Part shown: in pieces, positions 8,942 through 17,562 of the stretch
Layout: each line of letters begins with the position of its first letter
How positions within the stretch are numbered: position 1 is the stretch's first letter
Source: Brevibacillus porteri
Lineage (GTDB): Bacteria > Bacillota > Bacilli > Brevibacillales > Brevibacillaceae
Direction of reading: 5' to 3'
Assembly: GCF_003013475.1 (NCBI RefSeq)
Contig: NZ_PXZO01000018.1
Coordinates: forward strand, 25,025-89,024
DNA: 64,000 bases
Translations under genes and position numbers: made by a program
The notes under the pieces: model-generated
Databases searched by the model: none
What the model was told of the DNA's origin: nothing
Seen by the model: only the letters and a program-made list of their open reading frames with translations

Positions 8942-9883
8942 GTGGATTTTCATCGTCGAGTACTGCCGGAATTAAGGCAAACATTAGCGCAATTCCCTGG
9001 TTTTCAACTCGAAGAAAATTTGGAGTCGAGCAGGGCCATGCTGAGAAATCCGCCTATTGTGAAGTCAGAGCATGTACGTACCACAAGTCGAATGATTCAA
9101 GGCGCAGCAGGAGAGATGCTAGCGAAAATATACGAGCCCGCCCAGCGGACAGGCAGTAAGCTTCCGGCCATGCTGTGGATTCACGGAGGAGGCTATGTGC
9201 TGGGGCACCCCGATATGGATGATGCTCTCTGCGAACGCTTCGTACAAGCGGCTAATTGTATCGTCGTATCGGTCGATTATCGTCTGGCTCCCGAACACCC
9301 CTATCCAGCCGCCATCCATGACTGTTACGCCGGGTTAACGTGGATGACAGACGAAGCAGAGTCACTCGGCATCGATTTGGATCGGGTTGCGATTGCTGGT
9401 GCAAGCGGGGGAGGGGGGCTGACCGCAGCACTTGCTTTAATGGCTCGCGACAAAGGTGGACCAGCCCTTATTTTCCAAATGCCGTTGTATCCAATGATCG
9501 ACAACCGTAATCGTACAGCGTCGAGCTATGAAATTGAGGCTGAAAATGCAACCTGGAACCGGACAAACAATTTGGATGCGTGGAGTATGTACTTGGGCGA
9601 AGGTACCGACGACAGTCAGCTATCCGCATATGCGGTGCCATCGAGAGCAGAAAGCTTGGCGGGGCTGCCGCCGGCCTATACGTGTGTAGGACAGCTCGAT
9701 TTGTTCCGAGATGAGACGATCGAATATGTGACGCGCCTTGCACAAGCGGGCGTAGACGTAGAATTTCATCTGTATCCCGGCTGCTACCACTGCTTTGAAG
9801 TGTTTGTCCCCGAAGCGGAAGTGAGCCAGCGTGCCAGCCAAAGCTATGTGGATGCGATGGCAAGAGCGCTTAATCCTGACTAA
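8942..9883 (+). CDS. Alpha/beta hydrolase of the HSL (esterase/lipase, GDXG) family
   Basis: 313 residues. The oxyanion-hole motif HGGGYVLG and the nucleophile elbow GASGGGG (GxSxG) define the hormone-sensitive-lipase family. SVDYRLAPEHPYPAA is the usual segment between them, and the late His is in YPGCYHCFEVF. I chose GTG 8942, which follows AAGGGAG at 7 nt. A TTG at 8921 also lies in frame but overlaps the preceding stop and has no site. Together with the monooxygenase it may degrade an ester or lactone made by oxygenation, but this is inference. Confidence 0.85.
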   Translation: MDFHRRVLPELRQTLAQFPGFQLEENLESSRAMLRNPPIVKSEHVRTTSRMIQGAAGEMLAKIYEPAQRTGSKLPAMLWIHGGGYVLGHPDMDDALCERFVQAANCIVVSVDYRLAPEHPYPAAIHDCYAGLTWMTDEAESLGIDLDRVAIAGASGGGGLTAALALMARDKGGPALIFQMPLYPMIDNRNRTASSYEIEAENATWNRTNNLDAWSMYLGEGTDDSQLSAYAVPSRAESLAGLPPAYTCVGQLDLFRDETIEYVTRLAQAGVDVEFHLYPGCYHCFEVFVPEAEVSQRASQSYVDAMARALNPD

Positions 9884-9906
9884 TCTAAGAGACAGAGACA
9901 GAGACA

Positions 9907-9955
9907 AAAAGCACAACAACCGAACGAGGGCGATCTCGGCGATTGTTGTGCTTTT
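9907..9955. terminator. Bidirectional terminator between convergent genes
   Basis: AAAAGCACAACAA (9907-9919) pairs perfectly with TTGTTGTGCTTTT (9943-9955). The symmetric A and T flanks suit termination from either strand, between the esterase and the convergent CMD gene. Confidence 0.9.
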
Positions 9956-10001
9956 GTAAGCTCTTATAACCGCAGTGGCACAAAAATTTTCGGTCATCTT
10001 C

Positions 10002-10346
10002 TCATTGAATCGTTCCCTGTTTTTCCTCCATCACATCATTGATTAATATGACTCCATGCGAAAGGGTCGTTCCGCCGCCGAATGCTCCGGCTACCGCTAC
10101 TGTTTCAGCAATTTCTTTTTGGGAAACTCCGTCGTTGAGAGCTGCTTCCAAATGATAGACAATACAGTGCTCATTTCCGGAGTAAAGGGAGATAGCCAGT
10201 GCCTGCAAATGCTTATGCTTGGATGACAATTCACCGGACGAAAAGCATTGGCTGGTGAATTCATTATATGCTCGCAAGGCCTCTGGCATCAGCTGTCCAA
10301 AAGCTTGCAGTCCTTCACGATACTGTTCGGCCAAATAGTGCTCCAT
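10002..10346 (-). CDS. Carboxymuconolactone decarboxylase (AhpD-like) family protein
   Basis: 114 residues. The core HLQALAISLYSGNEHCIVYHLEAALNDGVSQKEIAETVAVAGAFGGG carries the CMD-family E-H-C-x3-H motif. A CxxC pair is missing, so a thiol-disulfide role like AhpD is not certain. The start at 10346 follows AGGAGG on the minus strand. An upstream in-frame ATG at 10406 lacks a ribosome-binding site. It stands alone. Confidence 0.8.
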   Translation of the reverse strand: MEHYLAEQYREGLQAFGQLMPEALRAYNEFTSQCFSSGELSSKHKHLQALAISLYSGNEHCIVYHLEAALNDGVSQKEIAETVAVAGAFGGGTTLSHGVILINDVMEEKQGTIQ

Positions 10347-10733
10347 GGTTCCATTTCCTCCTATTTTAAAATCGCTGATAGTATTTCTTTGCTGGTAAAT
10401 TTTCATACTGCTTATCCTTTATAGAGGTACGATCACATTCCGAAATAATTGATTTGTCACATATTATTTCTTCTTTTTAGATACAAGTATATTTGGTTAT
10501 CAAGTATTTTCCTTGTAAATATAATTGTGGATATTATAAAAACATATTAAAATGTATGAAGTGATCAACAAATGTTACGTAAGGCAAGTGAGGTGAATAA
10601 TCTTACTAACTAGTAGGAATGCTTGATAAGAAGTGAAGAGAATTTTAAGCGGCAGTTTTTCAATCAATAAAATCAGAATGACTAGAAGCTTTCCAAAAAT
10701 ACCGCCAACAGCAGAGAGGAAGAGGAATCTTAC
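10347..10733 (+). promoter_or_regulatory. Promoter and long leader of the amino acid permease
   Basis: No gene is visible in these 387 bases. A plausible promoter is TTGTAA (10513-10518), 16 bases, TATAAA (10535-10540). The implied leader of nearly 190 nt contains a CTTACTA/TAGTAGG hairpin around 10601-10616 enclosed by CAAG/CTTG. It lacks the T-box GGGTGG-type motif and the lysine-riboswitch core, so no known family is assigned. Confidence 0.4.
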
Positions 10734-12113
10734 GTGGAAAACAAAGAACTGAAGAGAGGCCTGGAAGCCCGTCATATTCAGATGATTGCTTTGGGCGGTA
10801 CGATTGGTGTTGGGCTATTTATGGGGTCTGCCAGCACGATCAAATGGACAGGACCATCTGTCATGCTAGCTTATGCAATTGTAGGAATTTTTATTTTTTT
10901 CATCATGCGTGCAATGGGTGAAATGTTGTATATGGAACCGAGTACGGGTTCATTCGCGACTTTTGGGCATAAGTATATCCATCCGTTAGCAGGTTATATG
11001 ACGGCTTGGAGTAACTGGTTCCAGTGGGTCATTGTCGGGATGGCAGAGATCATCGCCGTTGGGCAGTATATGCAGTATTGGTTCCCGGATTTACCGCCTT
11101 GGATTCCAGGCATAATTGCCATGGTGATTCTCGGTGCAGCAAACCTGGTCTCGGTAAAATCATTTGGTGAATTTGAGTTTTGGTTCGCCATGATCAAAAT
11201 TGTAACGATCGTTTTGATGATTATTGCAGGGTTTGGATTGATTTTCTTTGGCTTTGGAAATGGTGGAAACGCAATCGGATTATCGAATCTGTGGGAGAAT
11301 GGCGGATTCTTTACGGGCGGTTGGACAGGCTTTTTCTTTGCCCTTTCCTTGGTGATTGGGGCGTATCAAGGTGTCGAACTCATCGGGATTACCGCAGGGG
11401 AAGCAAAAGACCCGAGAAAAACATTAACGAGTGCGATCCAAAGTATTATCTGGCGTATTTTGATTTTCTATATCGGTGCGATCTTTGTTATTGTAACCGT
11501 TTACCCTTGGGATCAATTACAGGCAATCGGCAGTCCGTTCGTTGCTACTTTTGCGAAGATTGGTATTACCGCTGCTGCAGGTATCATTAACTTTGTGGTG
11601 ATCACTGCTGCTATGTCTGGCTGTAATAGTGGGATCTATAGTGCAGGGCGTATGCTGTATACCTTAGGTGTTAATGGCCAAGCTCCGAAAGTTTTTACGA
11701 AGCTGTCTTCGAATGGTGTGCCGTTGTTAGGTACGATTGGTGTGCTGATCGGTCTGGGCATTGGCGTTATCTTAAGCTATATTGCCCCAGAAAATCTCTT
11801 CGTCTATGTGTATAGTGCGAGTGTGCTGCCTGGTATGGTACCGTGGTTTGTCATTTTGATCAGTCAAATCAGATTCCGAAAAGCAAAGGGTGCTGAAATG
11901 GACAACCATCCATTCAAAATGCCTTTTGCCCCAGTGAGCAACTATTTGACTATTGCTTTTCTCATCATGGTACTCATTGGTATGTGGATCAATGATGACA
12001 CACGCGTTTCCCTGATTGCCGGAATTGTCTTCTTGGCGATTGTGGTCATCAGCTTCTTTGCACTAGGAATTAGCAAGGCCGTACCACTGGACGAGCAATC
12101 AAATAAGAAGTAA
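10734..12113 (+). CDS. Amino acid permease (APC superfamily, AAT family)
   Basis: A 459-residue, 12-TM permease. The opening [37 protein letters not shown] carries the AAT signature GGxIGx[21 protein letters not shown] near residue 215 is the second conserved block. It resembles the AnsP/AapA/ProY group that moves neutral amino acids, proline or asparagine by H+ symport; the exact substrate is unclear. GTG 10734 follows GAGGAAGAGGAA. It ends in its own terminator. Confidence 0.85.
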   Translation: MENKELKRGLEARHIQMIALGGTIGVGLFMGSASTIKWTGPSVMLAYAIVGIFIFFIMRAMGEMLYMEPSTGSFATFGHKYIHPLAGYMTAWSNWFQWVIVGMAEIIAVGQYMQYWFPDLPPWIPGIIAMVILGAANLVSVKSFGEFEFWFAMIKIVTIVLMIIAGFGLIFFGFGNGGNAIGLSNLWENGGFFTGGWTGFFFALSLVIGAYQGVELIGITAGEAKDPRKTLTSAIQSIIWRILIFYIGAIFVIVTVYPWDQLQAIGSPFVATFAKIGITAAAGIINFVVITAAMSGCNSGIYSAGRMLYTLGVNGQAPKVFTKLSSNGVPLLGTIGVLIGLGIGVILSYIAPENLFVYVYSASVLPGMVPWFVILISQIRFRKAKGAEMDNHPFKMPFAPVSNYLTIAFLIMVLIGMWINDDTRVSLIAGIVFLAIVVISFFALGISKAVPLDEQSNKK

Positions 12114-12119
12114 CGAAAG

Positions 12120-12147
12120 GGACCAACATTTGTTGGTCCTTTTTTTG
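12120..12147 (+). terminator. Intrinsic terminator of the permease gene
   Basis: GGACCAAC (12120-12127), loop ATTT, GTTGGTCC (12132-12139), followed by eight T. Confidence 0.93.
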
Positions 12148-12300
12148 TTCATCAAATCGCCTTTGTACGGCATACCTACTTCGTTTATCATTAGGATGAC
12201 TGGACTGGTTAACCGTCTTCGGCTGCCAATGTCCGGGCTCGTCAATGGGTAGACTAAAGCGGGATACTCATTCATGATCTGAGAAAAAAGGAGCATAAGA

Positions 12301-12825
12301 ATGAAACAACGCAACTATACACCGATTATCGTTATTCTCACCATAGCGATTAACACGCTGATCGCCATCTTGTACTTCATGCCGAAGAACAATGATTTCA
12401 GCCATCTCGATCTGACGTTTCTGCCGTTTTTTAATGCGGTCATGAACAGTTTTACCTTTGTATTTCTGGTTGCCGCACTCGTTTCCATCCTGAAGTTCAA
12501 AAACATGAAGATGCATCGAGGATATATTTTTGCAGCCTTCTCGACAACAGCTCTCTTCTTGGTTTCGTATGTGATCTACCACGGAATGGCACCTAGCACT
12601 TCCTACGGGGGAGAGGGAATTCTGCGGCCGATCTATTACTTCATTTTGATTACACATATTCTGCTGTCGGCGCTTATCGTGCCTTTTGCGCTGATTACGA
12701 CTGCACGTGGACTCAACATGAAGGTGGAAAAACATAAAAAAATCGCCCGCTGGACGATGCCGATGTGGCTGTATGTCAGTGCGACGGGTGTCATTGTTTA
12801 CATCATGATTTCTCCGTACTATTAA
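12301..12825 (+). CDS. yozB: DUF420 membrane protein (YozB-like)
   Basis: 174 residues with about five TM segments. The conserved DUF420 pieces are LPFFNAVMNS, HRGYIFAAF, LVSYVIYH and the THILLSALIVPFALIT block, with histidines that could bind a metal or haem. YozB/CtaM-type proteins are linked to cytochrome oxidase function in Bacillus relatives, but that link is known for CtaM homologues and only suggested here. The gene is monocistronic and convergent with the PepSY gene. Confidence 0.75.
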   Translation: MKQRNYTPIIVILTIAINTLIAILYFMPKNNDFSHLDLTFLPFFNAVMNSFTFVFLVAALVSILKFKNMKMHRGYIFAAFSTTALFLVSYVIYHGMAPSTSYGGEGILRPIYYFILITHILLSALIVPFALITTARGLNMKVEKHKKIARWTMPMWLYVSATGVIVYIMISPYY

Positions 12826-12830
12826 TCAAA

Positions 12831-12866
12831 AAAAGAGCATTAGCTGCTGAAGGCTAACGCTCTTTT
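12831..12866. terminator. Bidirectional terminator
   Basis: AAAAGAGCATTAGC (12831-12844) pairs with GCTAACGCTCTTTT (12853-12866), with one wobble. It ends both yozB and the convergent PepSY gene. Confidence 0.88.
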
Positions 12867-12882
12867 TTTATGGCCGAAGCCT

Positions 12883-13392
12883 TTATATTTTCGTTTCACG
12901 TTTCTTAAACCAGCGTTTGGGCAGGAAATAAATGAGCCCGGAGACGACAAGAAAAGCAGTTAAAATGGAGATAATCTCTAACACAGTCACATAGTTAAGG
13001 TCTTCCCATTCGCCCACATGCAGTCCGTAGAAGAAATCTAAAATAGGATCTTGTTTCAAGGCTGTGATGTGCCCTTCTGAAGAAACAGTCAGCCGCAGAA
13101 TAGGTTCTCTGCTGACGTAGACTTTGAAAGAGTCACCTGATTTTGCGATCGATCTGATCTCAGCCCAAGAATATTCCCCAGTTTCTACTAACTTCTCCCC
13201 CACATAGGCAATGGTTAGCTCTTCTGGTTTTGCGGGTACCTCGATCATTGAGGTTTTCAAGTCTGTGGCTTTTTCCTGATACCAAGGAACATTTAACAGG
13301 AGAAAACCAGTAATGGCCCACATCAGCAAGAAAAGGCTAACGATAAGTCCGATGTAGCGGTGGAAGTTACGGTTCCACTTCTTAAATAGCAT
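12883..13392 (-). CDS. PepSY-domain membrane protein
   Basis: 169 residues. The opening WNRNFHRYIGLIVSLFLLMWAITGFLL is the N-terminal TM helix of the PepSY-associated family, and a second TM lies near the end (VLEIISILTAFLVVSGLIYFLP). The central extracytoplasmic part is a single PepSY-like domain. This short form, about one third of an iron-regulated PiuB-type protein, may modulate a periplasmic or cell-wall protease or a metal-related process. The start follows GAGGAG. Confidence 0.75.
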   Translation of the reverse strand: MLFKKWNRNFHRYIGLIVSLFLLMWAITGFLLLNVPWYQEKATDLKTSMIEVPAKPEELTIAYVGEKLVETGEYSWAEIRSIAKSGDSFKVYVSREPILRLTVSSEGHITALKQDPILDFFYGLHVGEWEDLNYVTVLEIISILTAFLVVSGLIYFLPKRWFKKRETKI

Positions 13393-13508
13393 GCAGGGTT
13401 ACTCCTCTCGATGACGTTCTTGATGATTTTATAAACTTTGTTGATAAAAGGAGATGGCTCACATGAGCTATTTTCCTTGAACAATTCGTGAATCAAAACC
13501 TGGTGCAT

Positions 13509-13829
13509 TTACCAATCCCATTGGCTTTGTTTCATTCCAAGGTTCTCGGCGAGTATGGAAGCGATCGGTTGCTTGATGGGGGCAAGTGAATTTGCCGTGC
13601 AGCTGGATTCTGGCTGATAATTCAGTTCCTGCGCTTTTTTCATATCAGCTTCGGCTAGATTGTTCGTTTTGTTAGCTTGCTCATAACAGGGCGGTGAAAT
13701 ATACGTCTTGTTCGTGTGCTCCAATATGATACGTGTATCGGGGGAAGGGCTAGCCTCAACAGGAATGGAAAGCACGCCTGTTACTGCGACTACAGCACCA
13801 ATGCCAATAAGAAGTCCTCGCTTCATCAT
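13509..13829 (-). CDS. Small secreted protein of unknown function
   Basis: About 106 residues with a clear signal peptide (MKRGLLIGIGAVVAVTGVLSIPVEA) and a mature part rich in Asn and Lys with two Cys. I do not recognise a family. ATG 13829 or 13826 lies 5-8 nt after GGAG; the GTG at 13835 overlaps that site and is unlikely. It precedes the PepSY gene by 116 bases on the same strand, so co-transcription is possible. An 8-bp dyad AATGAGCC/GGCTCATT (13863-13870 and 13906-13913) lies upstream. Confidence 0.55.
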   Translation of the reverse strand: MMKRGLLIGIGAVVAVTGVLSIPVEASPSPDTRIILEHTNKTYISPPCYEQANKTNNLAEADMKKAQELNYQPESSCTANSLAPIKQPIASILAENLGMKQSQWDW

Positions 13830-13929
13830 ATTCACTCCATCTATTTAATAAAGGATTGTCCAAATGAGCCGATTTATTGTAACACCATATTTTCAAGACA
13901 GTAATGGCTCATTATAGCTATTTACATGG

Positions 13930-13960
13930 AAAAACCACCGCCTCCAATCGGGGACGGTGG
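13930..13960 (-). terminator. Terminator of the macrolide phosphotransferase gene
   Basis: On the minus strand CCACCG (13960-13955) pairs with CGGTGG (13940-13935), followed by five T (13934-13930). Confidence 0.8.
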
Positions 13961-13970
13961 CTGGTTTTAT

Positions 13971-14897
13971 TCAGTAAGAAATCTCTTTGCCGTTTTCATC
14001 GACTCCCAGAGCTTGTTGTGCCATGATCTTGAACTCTTCCAGTCCTGATTTCAACGCAAAGGTGGCAAGAATGACGGGATACACGGATGTCATTTCTGCG
14101 ATATGCTCATGCATGCGCGGCCATACACGGCCTCCTGCTTTTTCGTAGCGTTTGATGAAATCAGCCAAGCCTGAATCCCCAAACAACATGTAAAAGACCG
14201 TAAAGTCCGTCGCCGGATCAGCTACTTCGGCCTCCGTCCAATCCAGGAGCCCCGTTACCTTTCCGTTTTCATCAACCAGGATATGCCCCGGATGGAGGTC
14301 ACCATGCACGAGAACAGAGTGAGCAGGCCAGAATGTATCATCCGCAAGCCATTTTTGCCAACGATCCCATAGCGCCCCAGAAACGCCAAAGACGCGTTTG
14401 ACTTCATTCATCTTTTCTCGAAGGCTTGCTCGTGCTTCGCTAGGCTGCTTGACGCGGATACCAGCATCTCGAGCAAGATCATGATGGATACCGTGTAACT
14501 CGACCAATGCTTCTGCCCATGTTTGTATGCACAGCTCAGGTAGAGATTCAGGGTTCAAATACCACTCATAATTTTTTGTTTCCATATTGATCGTTGCCAT
14601 CGGTGTGCCACTTAGGATCGGATAAGCGATGAATTCAGAAGTGTGAACCTGCCAATCCGGTACTTCTACACGTAGATGTTTTGCCACGAGATCTAACACC
14701 TTTTTCTCGTAACGAGCTGTCTCCACGACATCGTCACGGCGCGGTTGGCGCAATACCCATGGGACGACATCTATCGTACTTGCAAAAATCGCAAGGAAAT
14801 CTAAGCCAGATTCATTCACTTTCACGGTAGTTGGGTCTACAAGGATTCCGTTGTTTTTCGCGATGGCGAGCATTTGCTCTACATTGTTTTTAGACAT
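13971..14897 (-). CDS. mph: Macrolide 2'-phosphotransferase
   Basis: A 308-residue APH-fold kinase. It would phosphorylate the 2'-OH of the desosamine sugar of macrolides, using GTP in characterised Mph enzymes. The N-terminal AIAKNNGILVDPTTVKVNESGLDF and VLRQPRR match the Mph nucleotide-binding lobe. The catalytic loop is HGDLHPGHILVD near residue 204, and the metal-binding Asp is in GLLDWTEAEVADPATDF near residue 224. It resembles chromosomal Mph enzymes of Bacillus-group bacteria more than acquired mph(A). The start follows GAGGTG at 8 nt. A leader peptide with an MRLR ending lies upstream. Confidence 0.92.
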   Translation of the reverse strand: MSKNNVEQMLAIAKNNGILVDPTTVKVNESGLDFLAIFASTIDVVPWVLRQPRRDDVVETARYEKKVLDLVAKHLRVEVPDWQVHTSEFIAYPILSGTPMATINMETKNYEWYLNPESLPELCIQTWAEALVELHGIHHDLARDAGIRVKQPSEARASLREKMNEVKRVFGVSGALWDRWQKWLADDTFWPAHSVLVHGDLHPGHILVDENGKVTGLLDWTEAEVADPATDFTVFYMLFGDSGLADFIKRYEKAGGRVWPRMHEHIAEMTSVYPVILATFALKSGLEEFKIMAQQALGVDENGKEISY

Positions 14898-15057
14898 AAT
14901 AAAAACACCTCATTCATGAATAGGTAAAATCAATCAAACACAAATAAACTCATCCCATTCCGAGTTTTGAAAATGGCTGAGCCGACTTGGGGTCTTGTCG
15001 ATATTAACGAAGTCTCATGAATGCGATGCCCATTGCAATGTCCATCATTGTACCCTC
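14898..15057 (-). promoter_or_regulatory. Translational attenuator of the macrolide phosphotransferase gene
   Basis: The sequence TCATGAATG next to the mph Shine-Dalgarno (plus-strand CATTCATGA, 14911-14919) is an exact 9-base complement of the leader-peptide codons for Ala-Phe-Met (15015-15023). In the folded RNA the mph site would sit right beside this stem. A ribosome stalled on the last codons of the leader would cover the upstream arm and free the site. A weaker AAACTC/GAGTTT hairpin lies between. The mechanism is inferred from known erm-type attenuators. Confidence 0.6.
15004..15048 (-). CDS. Leader peptide MMDIAMGIAFMRLR upstream of mph
   Basis: A 14-codon frame begins with two ATG codons, preceded on the minus strand by AGGAGGG at 4-7 nt, and ends with TAA. 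Its last four residues are Met-Arg-Leu-Arg. The Arg-x-Arg (+x+) motif, and MRLR itself as in ErmD leader peptides, is known to stall ribosomes carrying erythromycin. It lies 107 nt before the phosphotransferase start. The size, site strength, motif and position together make a coincidence unlikely, although expression is not shown. Confidence 0.7.
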   Translation of the reverse strand: MMDIAMGIAFMRLR

Positions 15058-15120
15058 CTATAATTGAAAACAAAGATAGTGTACCATGGAATCTAACGAA
15101 TAGCGACGAGGAGATAAGCG

Positions 15121-15885
15121 ATGATGAAATTGATATCTTGGAATGTAAATGGACTTCGCGCATGCGTAAACAAAGGGTTTTACGAGTACTTCAAAGAAGC
15201 GAATGCCGATATAGTTTGCTTGCAGGAAACGAAGCTGCAAGAAGGTCAAATCGAGTTGGAGATCGGTGAGGAGTATCATCGATATTGGAACTACGCAGAG
15301 AAAAAGGGCTATTCCGGGACGGCTGTTTTTACAAAAATGGAACCACTCTCTGTTCGTTATGGACTGGAAGAAAACCATGAGCCTGAGGGCCGCGTGATTA
15401 CTTTGGAGTTTCAGGATTTCTACTTGGTCACGGTCTACACCCCGAATGCGAAGCGTGATTTGTCGAGATTGGATTATCGGCTGGAATGGGAGGATCGGTT
15501 TCGGAACTACTTATTGCAGTTGGATGCGAAGAAGCCCGTGGTGGTTTGTGGGGATCTGAATGTCGCCCATCAAGAGATTGATTTGAAGAATGCGAAGTCG
15601 AATCGCAATAATTCTGGCTTTACGCCGGAAGAGCGTGAGAAGATGACGAGATTGCTTTCATCCGGATTTGTGGATACCTATCGATATTTTTATCCGGATC
15701 AGACCGATGCTTATACGTGGTGGTCTTTTATGCCGAAAGTGAGAGAACGGAATATCGGATGGCGTATTGATTATTTTCTTGCTTCTGAGAGGCTAGCTCC
15801 ATCGTTGCTTGGGGCGGGAATTGACTCACAGGTGATGGGAAGCGATCATTGTCCAGTTGTGTTGGAGCTGGGGAATATCGAATAA
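15121..15885 (+). CDS. exoA: Exodeoxyribonuclease III (AP endonuclease)
   Basis: 254 residues of the EEP fold. MKLISWNVNGLRA opens the protein, CLQETKLQ supplies the metal-binding Glu, VTVYTPNA, CGDLNVAH supplies the active-site Asp and Asn, and WRIDYFLAS plus GSDHCPV supplies the catalytic Asp-His. It cuts abasic sites and has 3'-5' exonuclease activity in base-excision repair. The start is one of the two ATGs at 15121 and 15124, after GAGGAG. It is divergent from the mph leader, so their promoters must be closely packed. Confidence 0.93.
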   Translation: MMKLISWNVNGLRACVNKGFYEYFKEANADIVCLQETKLQEGQIELEIGEEYHRYWNYAEKKGYSGTAVFTKMEPLSVRYGLEENHEPEGRVITLEFQDFYLVTVYTPNAKRDLSRLDYRLEWEDRFRNYLLQLDAKKPVVVCGDLNVAHQEIDLKNAKSNRNNSGFTPEEREKMTRLLSSGFVDTYRYFYPDQTDAYTWWSFMPKVRERNIGWRIDYFLASERLAPSLLGAGIDSQVMGSDHCPVVLELGNIE

Positions 15886-16084
15886 AGAGAGGGAGGAAGG
15901 GTAGGATATGAGTGAGTATGCCATGCCTGTAGTCAGCAATTGTGAGGGTGAGTGACCTGAAATAGCAAAACTGCCTATAATCAAACAATTAAGACGAAAT
16001 TGGATATAAGCGAACTTTGATATGAGGGAGTGGAGTTTCGTACAATGAAAACGTAAGACTTCTAAATGAAGAGGGGATAGGATA

Positions 16085-17404
16085 TTGCTAACCATGAATT
16101 TGTTACTAATTGCTTTTCTGATTGTTGCTACTGCATTTTTTGTGGCAACTGAATTCGCAATTGTAAAGCTTCGCCCAAGCCGTGTGGACCAACTGGTCAT
16201 GGAAGGGAGAAAGAATGCTATTGCTGTTCAGAAAGTAGTTAGTAACCTAGATGGATATTTGTCAGCGTGTCAGTTGGGGATTACGTTGACAGCCATTGGC
16301 TTGGGGGTATTAGGGAAACCGACGATTGAAAGCATCATTAGCCCATTTCTTACGCCTTATTTACCCGAACAAGTCGTTGCAGTTCTGTCGTTTGTGATTG
16401 CTTACTCGCTTGTTACGTTTCTACATGTGGTTGTCGGGGAACTGGCACCGAAAACAGTGGCGATTCAAAAGGCAGAAGTGGTTAGCTTACTTTGTGCGAA
16501 ACCTATTATTTGGTTCTATAAATTGATGTACCCTGCAATCTGGGTGCTGAATGGCTCTGCTGCTCTACTTGTGCGTTCATTCGGGATGAAACTGACCAAG
16601 GAGCACGAAGAAAGTCACTCAGAAGAAGAACTGCGAATCATTTTGACGGAAAGCTATGAGAGCGGCAAAATTAATCAGTCTGAGTATGGATACGTTAGCA
16701 ATATTTTTGCTTTTGACGAGATGCTTGCTCGCGAGATTATGGTCCCGCGAACAGATATGAGCTGCTTGCACAAGGAATATACCCTTGAGCAAAACCTGCG
16801 AATCATGAAAGAAGAGCAATATACCCGTTTCCCGGTTATATCGCAAAACAAAGATCATATTATCGGGATGATTAACACGAAAGAGTTCTTTCTGAATTAT
16901 GCCGATGATCCAAATTTGGATTTTTCCAAGCTCATCCGACCGTTTTTGACGGTTTCAGAGGCTACTCCTGTAAAAGATCTTTTGAAAAAAATGCAGAAAC
17001 AAAGAACGCATATCGCCATCCTGATTGACGAATATGGCGGTACCTCCGGAATGGTTACGATCGAAGACATTTTGGAGGAAATTGTAGGTGAGATCCGTGA
17101 TGAGTTCGACGCGGAGGAAAAAGCCGAAATCGAAATCGTGGAAGAGAACAGCCATGTGATTGTGGACGGAAAGGTATTGCTCTCCGAGGTTAACGATTTG
17201 CTTAACGCCAATATTAATGAAGAAGAGCTCGATACCATCGGGGGTTGGCTATACAGTCAAAATTCGACGCTCAAAGAAGGTATCCAATGGCAATACGATG
17301 ATCTCGTCTTTACGATCAGAAAGAAAGACAAGCATCGCGTACGGAAGATTGAGATTCAGAAGGCATTGGAAGTCCCAGCTCGTGAACTGCAGGATGTAAC
17401 GTAA
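16085..17404 (+). CDS. CorC/HlyC-type CBS-domain membrane protein (DUF21)
   Basis: 439 residues. A DUF21/CNNM transmembrane domain (about 1-190) includes the motif ATEFAIVKLRPSRVDQL. A CBS pair follows (about 215-335), with REIMVPRTDM and EYGGTSGMVTIEDILEEIVGEI, then a C-terminal CorC_HlyC domain ending in IRKKDKHRVRKIEI. CNNM-family members are linked to Mg2+ or other cation export and homeostasis. TTG 16085 is 8 nt after GAGGGG; ATG 16094 is an alternative. Confidence 0.88.
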   Translation: MLTMNLLLIAFLIVATAFFVATEFAIVKLRPSRVDQLVMEGRKNAIAVQKVVSNLDGYLSACQLGITLTAIGLGVLGKPTIESIISPFLTPYLPEQVVAVLSFVIAYSLVTFLHVVVGELAPKTVAIQKAEVVSLLCAKPIIWFYKLMYPAIWVLNGSAALLVRSFGMKLTKEHEESHSEEELRIILTESYESGKINQSEYGYVSNIFAFDEMLAREIMVPRTDMSCLHKEYTLEQNLRIMKEEQYTRFPVISQNKDHIIGMINTKEFFLNYADDPNLDFSKLIRPFLTVSEATPVKDLLKKMQKQRTHIAILIDEYGGTSGMVTIEDILEEIVGEIRDEFDAEEKAEIEIVEENSHVIVDGKVLLSEVNDLLNANINEEELDTIGGWLYSQNSTLKEGIQWQYDDLVFTIRKKDKHRVRKIEIQKALEVPARELQDVT

Positions 17405-17449
17405 CGAAAAGATGGTACCTTATTGAAAGTATCGGCAAAAGGAGCTTAC

Positions 17450-17533
17450 GTGGAAAAATACGAGCGTGTAGAAGCTGCGGAAGTACCGAAAAATATTACG
17501 TTGTCATTTCACAAAAGAAACGGGACCGAATGA
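17450..17533 (+). CDS. Possible 27-codon small protein
   Basis: A GTG-started frame with AAAGGAG at 5 nt encodes VEKYERVEAAEVPKNI and 11 more residues, ending at TGA inside the next terminator stem. The good ribosome-binding site is the only support. It could be a short regulatory peptide or chance. Confidence 0.2.
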   Translation: MEKYERVEAAEVPKNITLSFHKRNGTE

Positions 17534-17546
17534 TGGGGTCCCGTTT
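17518..17546. terminator. Terminator between convergent genes
   Basis: AAACGGGACC (17518-17527) pairs perfectly with GGTCCCGTTT (17537-17546). The flanking A and T runs are short. Confidence 0.8.
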
Positions 17547-17562
17547 CACTTATTAAGCGAGA

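Noticed and set aside
10347..10733. T-box or lysine riboswitch before the amino acid permease
   Set aside because: No matching consensus core; the hairpin is weak.
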